From Bacteroidaceae bacterium (GTDB lineage Bacteria > Bacteroidota > Bacteroidia > Bacteroidales > Bacteroidaceae): 64,000 nucleotides of DNA. The notes below the pieces were generated by a model that was not told the DNA's origin, ran no database searches, and was given only the letters and a program-made list of their open reading frames with translations. The number at the start of each line of letters is the position of its first letter. Positions within the stretch are counted from its first letter, which is position 1. The translations under genes and the position numbers were made by a program. Where the stretch lies: the NCBI GenBank assembly GCA_017622495.1, contig JAGAQY010000032.1:50609-114608 (forward strand), in the 5' to 3' direction. Below are positions 19,901-25,620 of this stretch, in pieces.

Positions 19901-21167
19901 CGTAGTACATCCAGTCGGCATCGGTATCGGCCGTGTACAGGGCATCGCCGTGGGTATTGTAGTAGCCGTTGATGTAGCCGCCCTCGATATGCACCTTGAG
20001 GTCATCGTAGTCGCCCAGCTTGCGCGTGAAGGTCTTCGTAGAGGGGTTATACGTATGCACCAGATAGTTGATGTACAGTGTATTGCCATCAGATGTAGAG
20101 AAGGGCACCAGATTGAGTCCCTCTTTCAGGCGCACACCGTTGGAGTAGCCGTTGTTGTAGTTGGGCATCTTGCTGTGTCCGTTGATCCAGCAGGCCCACA
20201 GCTCGGCACCCTCCTTGATCTCTCCCTCCACCATGATATAGGCTACCTGGCAGTTGTTGGTATAGAGTCCTGTGGGATTGTCCATATTGGTATGGGCATT
20301 GTGGCCAAACCAACTGGTAATTTCACCAGCTATACTATAAGGCTCGATGAGCTGTACGCGGAACTTCTTGGCATAGTCGCTATCCCATCCCTTCTTGTCA
20401 GACACCTCATTGGCCTCGCTCCAGTCGCCGTTCTTCACCTTTACGGCCATATCCACCAAGGTAGCAGGCAATGCATCGGCAGCCATGGCATTGCGAAGCG
20501 CCTCATCACCCAGGGTCGAATATGCAGGTTTCAACACGGTGCAGGCAGCATCTTCAAAGTATTTGGCGAGTGTGGTTTCAAATTTCTCCACGTTGCTCGA
20601 CAGGTAGGCATACTCTTCCTCGAACGCCTTCACCTTGGCCTCATAAGCAGCATATTCGGCCTGCGCCTGTTTCAAGGCATCCTCATCCACCTCGACACTC
20701 ACAAACTTCCATTCCGAAGCGGCCTTGTCATTCTCTCTTCCCCAGCGCACGACTCTCTCGCCCATACCCTTGGCATGCAAGCCCAAGCTACCGAGCGTAG
20801 GGTCCCAGATGTTATAGGCATCGTCACCCTTGGCCGAATTGGCAACGATATTGAAGGCTTTCGCCGTCACATCGGTCCAGTAGGGTTGCTCGTTCACATT
20901 GTTACCCGTCTGGATATACCGGCAGGTATAAGCATTCTGGAGGGTATAGTTTGCTCCCGATTGCTTGAGTATCCACAGCTGGTCAAAACTTGTGTTTCCT
21001 CCCACCTGAGTACTATAAATCGTATTACTCACATGGTTTTCGGCCAATGCAGAGCCATACTCCACGTTGATGATACGGAACACGCCCTCCGACGGGGCCA
21101 CATATTGCGCGCGCATGCCACACACGCATAAAACAAACAATAACAATAGTGAGATTTTCTTTTTCAT
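16995..21167 (-). CDS. Secreted M60-family (mucinase-type) metallopeptidase, multidomain
   Basis: 1390 residues. A signal peptide (MKKKISLLLLFVLCVCG) precedes a ricin-like beta-trefoil (about 25-150; repeated QLWIL and KYIQTG-type motifs), a helical linker, then an M60 peptidase domain with zinc motif HEIGHQHQG (His592, Glu593, His596) and downstream Glu609, matching the HExGHxxQ...E pattern of the family. After it come helical FIVAR-like segments, two further ricin-like domains (about 960-1100 and 1220-1345), and a C-terminal tail ending GIYILDGRKVILK, like the sorting or anchor tails of Bacteroidales surface proteins. M60 enzymes cleave O-glycosylated mucins. A -7 box lies at 21213-21220. 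Confidence 0.92.
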   Translation of the reverse strand: MKKKISLLLLFVLCVCGMRAQYVAPSEGVFRIINVEYGSALAENHVSNTIYSTQVGGNTSFDQLWILKQSGANYTLQNAYTCRYIQTGNNVNEQPYWTDVTAKAFNIVANSAKGDDAYNIWDPTLGSLGLHAKGMGERVVRWGRENDKAASEWKFVSVEVDEDALKQAQAEYAAYEAKVKAFEEEYAYLSSNVEKFETTLAKYFEDAACTVLKPAYSTLGDEALRNAMAADALPATLVDMAVKVKNGDWSEANEVSDKKGWDSDYAKKFRVQLIEPYSIAGEITSWFGHNAHTNMDNPTGLYTNNCQVAYIMVEGEIKEGAELWACWINGHSKMPNYNNGYSNGVRLKEGLNLVPFSTSDGNTLYINYLVHTYNPSTKTFTRKLGDYDDLKVHIEGGYINGYYNTHGDALYTADTDADWMYYEERANMRNITILGRQQVLQFELNDVTVTEDNGNTWTERGLAKLFPEELPASLPENQRINAIVEAWDRIMLIEKMTMGLVSKEVADSMNLLYPRWDGAWENKAEMYDYEGYYDYCEGRNYADYYNHHGLAFGTVSGYMYGSWDHCGYHINTTPSVLTQIATEAGPTWGPAHEIGHQHQGLLTVNGLTEVTNNLFSNIAVWYMGMGTSRVNGSEGSLPKVYDNFKAGGDFFGNNIWALTQMYYRLWLYYHRAGNDTQFYPKLFELLRHNPMSGGYYQQGKTTILHFYQMCCEAAQEDLTEFFRAYGFFRVMSSRFVGDYSNSEYTQSQADIDAAIAAVKAKGYPVNNKPLFINDCTPEATYSHDGKTQRSYWDGGSTTNGSNAQVGSYVLFATPDTTITGKYVYALVDNKVTLSGGNGAAGFAIYNKEGEILAFANHYSFTINDEVLSLVRSGEASVVAIAPVGDDVVVKSKAEDGTEEEQLQALKTSLSAAKAILNLSDDKGVNVGYFKADYLTELQALVEAAEAARDNQDTSMCSYGEWAMALDQMVVQLTEMAIAKVPVYEDDYYALGSVRHKNNSLEYSTAGLKVTFASPAENTKKQWVLVPTGVEHQYYVQNVETGLYVSIVSENVRVKAEAKDSKEAVAFNLIEDEPSRFLLQSAKNTALYLSSESNKNVTAVNGSSANAQWTLYSVADNHSEAMKAKLEALIGMVAVTLNELVAETEPALKFHDDITILDDNLSAYVATLQAAYDAARKALAEGYAYLEDCYAPLDAAHRAVKAAYKKPLTLPEATVGDEAMCYYLQCLDTEAYAYHFEGAGRYNGALRTSELTDASDHNYWFYLRPGEAEGQYYIYNLYTGEAVGTSGRYIYANGSVEATAYTMTVSTDAYGYTLSDEDGMWNVQSGDNGYVQYTTKAAQWMLIPIGRFDVTGIEPVEHATATGVYYDLMGRPVQHPTPGIYILDGRKVILK

Positions 21168-21212
21168 ACGTTTTTTATCATGGTTTTAGTGAATACTCAT
21201 ACTTTCTCGGGA

Positions 21213-21220
21213 CAAAGTTA
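21213..21220 (-). promoter_or_regulatory. -7 box (TAACTTTG) for the M60 peptidase
   Basis: Minus-strand TAACTTTG, 46 bp before the start codon. It is divergent from the metF -7 box at 21264-21271. Confidence 0.6.
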
Positions 21221-21263
21221 AGACATTTTCTCGAATAACTCTATAGAAATGTGTAAATTTCAT

Positions 21264-21271
21264 TACCTTTG
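21264..21271 (+). promoter_or_regulatory. -7 box (TACCTTTG) for metF
   Basis: TACCTTTG fits the consensus. The predicted mRNA leader after it is made almost wholly of the 7-bp tandem repeat at 21280-21342. Confidence 0.65.
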
Positions 21272-21279
21272 CAATGGAA

Positions 21280-21342
21280 ACTCACAACTCATAACTCACA
21301 ACTCACAACTCATAACTCACAACCCATAACTCACAACCCATG
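21280..21342 (+). repeat. 7-bp tandem repeat forming the metF leader, nine copies
   Basis: Nine head-to-tail 7-mers of the type ACTCACA / ACTCATA / ACCCATA run without gaps for 63 bp. The ninth unit is ACCCATG and contains the metF start codon. Changes in copy number would alter the leader length without changing the reading frame. Confidence 0.95.
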
Positions 21343-22293
21343 TCCGTCATAGACTCCATCACCGCAGGCAACGGCACCGCCTTCTCCTTCGAAGTGCTGC
21401 CCCCGCTCAAGGGCACAGGCATCAACAGCCTGTTTCGCACCATCGACGAGCTGCGCGAGTTCGGTCCCCGCTACATCAATATCACCACCCACCGCAGCGA
21501 ATACGTATATCAGGAATCGCCCGAGGGTGTCTTCCATAAGGTATCGCTACGCCGTCGCCCCGGCACCGTCGCCGTAGCCGCCGCCATCAAGAACAGGTAC
21601 GACATCCCCGTTGTCCCCCATATACTCTGTAGCGGCTTCACCCGTGAAGAGACCGAGTATGTGCTGCTCGACCTCCAGTTCCTCGGCATCACCGACCTGC
21701 TGCTGCTGCGTGGCGACAAGGCCAAGCACGAGTCCCTATTCACCCCCACCGGCAACGGCTACAGCCATGCCATAGAGCTGCAGGCACAGGTCAACCGCTT
21801 CAACGAGGGCTACTTCATCGACGGCTCGCCCATCAAGGAGCCCGGCCAGCCCTTCACCTACGGCGTGGCCTGCTACCCCGAGAAGCACGAGGAGTCGCCC
21901 AACATGGATATGGACCTCCACTGGCTGCGCGAGAAGGTCAAGGCCGGTGCCCAGTATGCCGTCACCCAGCTCTTCTACGACAACGACCGCTACTTCCGTT
22001 TCGTGGAGCGTGCCCGTGCCGAGGGCATCACCATCCCCATCATCCCCGGCATCAAGCCCCTGAAGACCGCCCGCCAGCTGAGCATCATCCCCAAGACCTT
22101 CAAGGTAGACATCCCGCAAGCCCTGGCCACCGAGGTGCTGCGCTGCAAGAGCGACGACGAGGTGCGCCAGGTAGGCATCGAGTGGTGCACCGCCCAGTGC
22201 CGCGAGCTCATCGCCCACGGCGTGCCCAGCATACACTTCTATGCCATGGCAGCCACCGACAGCGTCAAGCAGGTGGCACGCGCGATATATTGA
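21340..22293 (+). CDS. metF: 5,10-methylenetetrahydrofolate reductase MetF
   Basis: 317 residues, normal for the family. It reduces methylene-THF to methyl-THF for methionine synthesis, using FAD. Motifs: FSFEVLPPLKG near the N-terminus, YINITTHRSEY, VVPHILCSGFTREET, DLLLLRGDK, YGVACYPEKHEE, GAQYAVTQLFYDN (here TQLFYD binds the folate) and IPIIPGIKPLKT. The start codon is the last triplet of a 7-bp tandem repeat. Codon use is visibly G+C-rich compared with the island that follows. The stop codon is the first part of an 8-bp repeat. Confidence 0.95.
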   Translation: MSVIDSITAGNGTAFSFEVLPPLKGTGINSLFRTIDELREFGPRYINITTHRSEYVYQESPEGVFHKVSLRRRPGTVAVAAAIKNRYDIPVVPHILCSGFTREETEYVLLDLQFLGITDLLLLRGDKAKHESLFTPTGNGYSHAIELQAQVNRFNEGYFIDGSPIKEPGQPFTYGVACYPEKHEESPNMDMDLHWLREKVKAGAQYAVTQLFYDNDRYFRFVERARAEGITIPIIPGIKPLKTARQLSIIPKTFKVDIPQALATEVLRCKSDDEVRQVGIEWCTAQCRELIAHGVPSIHFYAMAATDSVKQVARAIY

Positions 22294-22405
22294 GTTTTTA
22301 AGTTTTTGAGTTTTTAAGTTTGCAAACTGAAAACTTATAATCTCACAAACTTAAAAGCTCACATTCATACAAACTCAAAAACTTACAAACTCAAAAACTC
22401 AAAAC
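22292..22405. repeat. 8-bp repeats in inverted order, likely terminator between metF and the island
   Basis: GAGTTTTT/AAGTTTTT units (22292-22323) begin within the metF stop codon. The complementary units AAAAACTC / AAAAACTT fill the right half up to the next gene end. The two halves can fold into a long A/T-rich hairpin between two convergent genes. Confidence 0.7.
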
Positions 22406-23437
22406 AACGTCCGCCAGGTCAAGGCCCTCGCGGCGTGCTTCGTCGTGATCCATCAGGTTATAGTACCACGTGGGGATATGTAGGCGCGTGCCGAGCGTGC
22501 GGTTCATCTCCACGGCGCGGGCATACCAGTCGCGCAGGGCATCGGCATCGGGGTACACGGCGACTTCGTGGCCGAGGAGCGGCCATAGCATCGACTCCTT
22601 GAAGTTTGCCTTGCCGCCGGTGGCAAGCCACACCTTGTCGGGACAGACGAGGCTCATGATGAGGGCGGTCTTCTCGCTTTCGACCAACCCTATTTTTTCT
22701 GACCACGGACTATTTGACCACAGATTACGCGGATTACTCGGATTTTCTTCTTGCGATGTGCTACTGCCATCATGTAAAGAATCTGAGAAATCCGTGTAAT
22801 CTGTGGTTAAATCCGTGTGCTCCGTGTTCAGAAGACTGAGACCAAACAGGCATTGCGGTGCCACCAGTTCGGACGGCTCGCCATACAGGCGCATGCGGTG
22901 TGCCCAGTTGACAGGGAATCCTTGCTCCTTCACGCGGTGTCCCGTCAGCGGATTATACAGCATGGCCTTGCCCGTGTGCACGCGTCCCTGCTCGTCGATC
23001 TGCCACCAGAGGGTGGCGCCGTCGGGTGTGCCGCCCACGCGGTAGCGCTTCAGTGCGGCGGCCACGGCATCGCGGGGAAACTGGGTGCGCAGCCAGGTCA
23101 CCAAGTGGCTACCCCACGGCTGCGACTGCTCGCAGGCGCGGCGCATCTTCTCATAAAACTCGTTGGCCCCCTCCCACCCTCCCCCATGGGGGAGGAGTAC
23201 TGGCATCGCGGTCTTCCCCCCTTGGGGGGATAAGAGGGGGGCCAGCATCCGCGGCGGCAGGTGGTACCCGCAGTTGGAGAGGCGGTTGCAGCGCCCGCAT
23301 GTGCGGTCGTCGACGGGGCGCATGGTGACGGTGTCGATGTAGGGGGAGAACTTGCCAGTGCGCCCGCAGTCGGGGCAGGTGGTGTTCCACTCGCGATGAG
23401 CCTTGCACTCGCGGTAGGTGGCTAATCGGTAACGCAT
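22391..23437 (-). CDS. DUF6371-like primase-type protein (CHC2-like zinc finger plus TOPRIM)
   Basis: 348 residues. The N-terminus has a zinc-ribbon pattern (Cys21, Cys24, Cys47, Cys50, with Cys56 nearby: CPDCGRTGKF and CGRCNRLSNCGYH). The C-terminal half has TOPRIM-like motifs: GLVESEKTALIMS (conserved Glu) and VAVYPDADALRDWY (DxD). This is the layout of DnaG-type primases, and fits the DUF6371 proteins of Bacteroidetes. It lies beside a DUF3987 ATPase, so the two probably form a primase-helicase pair. Two palindromic repeats are inserted in frame, at residues about 69-91 and 203-247; neither interrupts a motif. An 8-bp repeat forms its leader. The exact family name is less certain than the domain reading. 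Confidence 0.75.
   Translation of the reverse strand: MRYRLATYRECKAHREWNTTCPDCGRTGKFSPYIDTVTMRPVDDRTCGRCNRLSNCGYHLPPRMLAPLLSPQGGKTAMPVLLPHGGGWEGANEFYEKMRRACEQSQPWGSHLVTWLRTQFPRDAVAAALKRYRVGGTPDGATLWWQIDEQGRVHTGKAMLYNPLTGHRVKEQGFPVNWAHRMRLYGEPSELVAPQCLFGLSLLNTEHTDLTTDYTDFSDSLHDGSSTSQEENPSNPRNLWSNSPWSEKIGLVESEKTALIMSLVCPDKVWLATGGKANFKESMLWPLLGHEVAVYPDADALRDWYARAVEMNRTLGTRLHIPTWYYNLMDHDEARREGLDLADVVLSF
22699..22831. repeat. Palindromic dispersed repeat inserted in frame in the primase-like gene
   Basis: Arms 22717-22735 (ACCACAGATTACGCGGATT) and 22789-22807 are inverted copies with one mismatch. The outer parts (CTGACCACGGA on the left; TCCGTGTTCAG on the right) also pair. On the minus strand it is translated as HTDLTTDYTDFSDSL and NPSNPRNLWSNSPW without a stop. 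Related copies lie at 29696-29827 and 30040-30073. Confidence 0.85.
23160..23245. repeat. G/C-run hairpin repeats inserted in frame in the primase-like gene
   Basis: Two short palindromes, CCTCCCCCATGGGGGAGG (about 23177-23194) and CCCCCCTTGGGGGG (about 23217-23230), occur within the coding region and are read as LLSPQGGKTAMPVLLPHGGG. The same kind of sequence is found in non-coding DNA at 63880-63981. Confidence 0.75.
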
Positions 23438-23439
23438 GT

Positions 23440-23460
23440 GAGTTTTTGAGTTTTTGAGTT
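23440..23460 (-). repeat. 8-bp tandem repeat leader of the primase-like gene
   Basis: Two full and one partial unit of GAGTTTTT lie 2 bp upstream of the minus-strand ATG, so the mRNA leader reads AACTCAAAAACTC up to the start codon. Confidence 0.75.
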
Positions 23461-23470
23461 AGGAGTTTGG

Positions 23471-23521
23471 TGTCATCTCGAAACGAAGTGAGAGATCCCT
23501 CGCGCTGCTCGGGATGACACG
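23471..23521. repeat. Inverted-repeat element with GTGTCAT ends
   Basis: GTGTCATCTCG on the left and CGGGATGACAC on the right form inverted ends of a roughly 50-bp element containing GAAGTGAGAGATCCC. It resembles short interspersed non-coding elements known in many bacteria; it holds no gene. Confidence 0.7.
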
Positions 23522-23575
23522 GAAGTGTTTGGTGGTTTATTTTAATTAGGAGTCAGGAATCATGAAAGTTCGGAG

Positions 23576-23647
23576 GGCGAACTTTTGTAATTCACTGCAG
23601 GTCAGGCGCTTTGCATTAGATAGTGGCGTCAACGCCACTTCTTAACT
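23576..23647. repeat. Left 72-bp inverted repeat flanking the DUF3987 gene
   Basis: The order is GGCGAACTTTTGTAA (23576-23590), 26 bp of unrelated sequence, then a 31-bp block (23617-23647) with the internal palindrome GTGGCGTCAACGCCAC. The same layout, inverted, occurs at 25216-25287: the 15-mer is identical, the spacer has the same length but a different sequence, and the 31-bp blocks match at 29 of 31 positions. This copy overlaps the last ten codons and stop of the DUF3987 gene. Confidence 0.9.
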
Positions 23648-25157
23648 GTTTTTGCATACACTTGGTGTATTTTCCGTGTCCTAACTTATTGATAAACTTC
23701 GCATTGGTCCAGTTGCGGATGCGACGCTTGGTGGCGCTCTCCGACAGGGCGCCGCGCTTGCCCACGTCTATGGCCTCGGCCGTGGTGAAGGTGGGTGGCA
23801 GCATGTCGAGGTGCAGCATGGGGGTGAACTCCTCGGGAAGGTCGTCATCGGAGCGGCGGGGCTGTATGAGGCGGAAGGCCGCCACGCTGTGGCGCATGAG
23901 GTAGTCGACAAGCATGAGGGTGGTGTCAATGTCGTCGTCATCGGCCGCGATATGGGGCGATGCCAATGCCTCGTCCCACGACTCGTGGCGCTGGTAGGCC
24001 CGTAGCAGGGAGAGCAGCATGATGATGCGCTTGGCGTCGATGATGCGGCGGCGCACAGCCGAGAGTATCTCTTCGCTGGCGGTGTAGCCCAGATACCAAT
24101 CGTTCATCTCGCTGAAGGCACGCTCCAGATACTCCTCCTGCATGGCCGTGAGCACGAGCGTGGGGCGTGGGGTGGCCTCGTGGCTGTTGTCGTAGCGGGT
24201 GAGCAGGCTGTGCAGACTCTCCAGGACGCTTGCCGTGCGACGCAGCGTGGTGTTGAACGCCGCACTCTCATCGGGGGTCATCGCCGTGCGCCATGCGGTG
24301 TTGCTGGGGGTCTCATAGAAGAGGAAGCGCGAGGGCAGGCCGTCGCTCACGGTGGGCATGAACAGGCGCAGCGAGTCGTAGGTGCCGCTCAGCAGTACAC
24401 CCAGGCGCACGTGCTCCAGGTAGATGCTCTCATGCCCGGTCTTGATGGCATAGCTCATGGGCTCTTCGTGGAAGGCACGCAGCAGCAGGTCGCGCAGGTT
24501 GCCAAAGTCGGTCTTGGCCTGCTGCACGATGGTGAGCAGCTCGCTGGCAGCGAGCAAGGGGGCATGCGGCTCATAGCCCTTGAGGTATTGCAGCATGGCG
24601 GGCACGGTAATGTTGTCGGCCATCATGTGGCAACGGGGCAGGGGTACCTCGATATCCTCTTCACCCATGACGGCACGCTCGATGTCGGTCTCATTCATGT
24701 CGCGGCTACGGCCCATGCGCTGGCGCTTGAGACGCTGCACCTCGATGAGACGTTCGGCACGGCGCATGTCGCGGCGGCTGTCGGCTCGCACCTTGCGGTC
24801 GATACCCTGCACCAAGGGGAGCAGGTCGGTGATGCGACCCTTGCCCGAGGCGGGCGAGCCGTAGATGAGGGTCATGAGGGCCGTGCCGTAGTAGCGGTTG
24901 TCGTGCCTCACGCGGCAGTGAATGGCCACCGTGCCCATGAGGGTGAGCAAGGCCAGCAGCTGCTGGGTACGCATCGGGGATGTGGCATAGTGTGCCAGCA
25001 CATCGGTGACGAGGGGTGGCAGGCGGTCGAAGAAGGCCTGGTCAAGTGGCTGGGGCAGGCGATGACCGGCATCGTCAACATAGGTGTTCAGCTCTTCCAG
25101 TGTGAGCTTCGGGCCATCGGGCTGGCCAAGAAGTGCGATAATGTCTTGTGTGCTCAT
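23616..25157 (-). CDS. DUF3987 domain protein (putative replicative helicase/ATPase)
   Basis: 513 residues. DUF3987 proteins carry a RecA/DnaB-like ATPase core; the Walker A motif is at residues 100-107 (YGSPASGKGRI). Other recognisable parts are HMMADNITVPAMLQYLKG and LAASELLTIVQQAKTDFGN with the acidic Walker-B-like region, RLGVLLSGTYDSL, and FLFYETPS. The C-terminal 60 residues (ATKRRIRNWTNAKF) look like a winged helix. Such proteins accompany TOPRIM primases in plasmids, phages and islands of Bacteroidetes. Here the primase-like gene lies just downstream. The gene lies between 72-bp inverted repeats, and the end of the coding region lies in one of them. The biochemical role is inferred. 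Confidence 0.85.
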   Translation of the reverse strand: MSTQDIIALLGQPDGPKLTLEELNTYVDDAGHRLPQPLDQAFFDRLPPLVTDVLAHYATSPMRTQQLLALLTLMGTVAIHCRVRHDNRYYGTALMTLIYGSPASGKGRITDLLPLVQGIDRKVRADSRRDMRRAERLIEVQRLKRQRMGRSRDMNETDIERAVMGEEDIEVPLPRCHMMADNITVPAMLQYLKGYEPHAPLLAASELLTIVQQAKTDFGNLRDLLLRAFHEEPMSYAIKTGHESIYLEHVRLGVLLSGTYDSLRLFMPTVSDGLPSRFLFYETPSNTAWRTAMTPDESAAFNTTLRRTASVLESLHSLLTRYDNSHEATPRPTLVLTAMQEEYLERAFSEMNDWYLGYTASEEILSAVRRRIIDAKRIIMLLSLLRAYQRHESWDEALASPHIAADDDDIDTTLMLVDYLMRHSVAAFRLIQPRRSDDDLPEEFTPMLHLDMLPPTFTTAEAIDVGKRGALSESATKRRIRNWTNAKFINKLGHGKYTKCMQKQLRSGVDATI

Positions 25158-25215
25158 AAAACAATAAAGATTAGAAGGTTATGTCAATATTTACATAGGG
25201 TTTGTCACTAAAAAG

Positions 25216-25287
25216 AGTTAAGAAGTGGCGTCAACGCCACTATCTATGGCAAACTCACTGTGGCATAGCGCGTTACAAAAGTTCGCC
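25216..25287. repeat. Right 72-bp inverted repeat flanking the DUF3987 gene
   Basis: Inverted partner of 23576-23647. The 31-bp block (25216-25246, palindrome GTGGCGTCAACGCCAC) is nearest the gene start, which lies 59 bp away; the conserved 15-mer TTACAAAAGTTCGCC is at 25273-25287. Confidence 0.9.
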
Positions 25288-25376
25288 TGCCGACCGATGG
25301 TAACCATTCCACCCGGCAGCACAATGGCGGGAACGCGCGGGAATATCCAGTACCCGATGCCGCGGCGGCAGGGGCC

Positions 25377-25473
25377 GAAAATCGCACATGCGATTTTCAG
25401 AAAACGCAGGTGCGATTTTGCAAAATGGGACATGCGATTTTTCGGAATGGCAGGTGCGATTTTCATACTTTTT
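25377..25473. repeat. 22-bp iteron-like array, four units, headed by a palindrome
   Basis: GCGATTTT recurs at 25390, 25412, 25434 and 25456, exactly every 22 bp. Units start at 25386, 25408, 25430 and 25452 and alternate ACATGCGATTTT and AGGTGCGATTTT. A perfect palindrome (GAAAATCGCA, CA, TGCGATTTTC; 25377-25398) overlaps the first unit. It lies upstream of the DUF3987 gene. Plasmid replication iterons commonly have this size and spacing. Confidence 0.9.
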
Positions 25474-25474
25474 G

Positions 25475-25498
25475 AGTTTTTGAGTTTTTAAGTTTGCT
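25475..25498. repeat. 8-bp repeat (GAGTTTTT type)
   Basis: CTTTTTGAGTTTTTGAGTTTTTAAGTTT: three units of the same 8-mer as at 22292 and 23440. It holds no gene. Confidence 0.7.
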
Positions 25499-25538
25499 AC
25501 CATAAAGTTACTACAATATCTACACTATATATAAAAAA

Positions 25539-25620
25539 GTACACCCCTATGGTAAGGAAATACCATAAGGGTGTACTAATCCCTTCGAAAAGTGTACGCA
25601 ATGGGTGTACTCAGGTGTAC
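25539..25620. repeat. Strong hairpin plus GTGTAC cluster
   Basis: GTACACCCCTATGGTA (25539-25554) pairs with 25561-25576 over 16 bp with one G-T, loop AGGAAA. The right arm ends in GTGTAC, which recurs at 25592, 25605 and 25615 up to the stop of the 348-residue gene. The hairpin may terminate that gene; the extra GTGTAC copies suggest a protein-binding site. Confidence 0.75.

Noticed and set aside
19374..21131. 585-codon plus-strand open frame antisense to the M60 peptidase
   Set aside because: Composition is rich in His, Val and Gly as expected for an antisense shadow; the minus-strand gene has an intact zinc site and signal peptide.
24180..25211. 343-codon plus-strand frame antisense to the DUF3987 gene
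   Set aside because: It is a shadow of the DUF3987 coding frame with biased composition and no recognisable domain.
25218..25491. Short open frames on both strands across the iteron array
   Set aside because: They translate the 22-bp repeats in shifting frames, as 22 is not a multiple of three, and overlap the inverted repeat; no protein-like signal.
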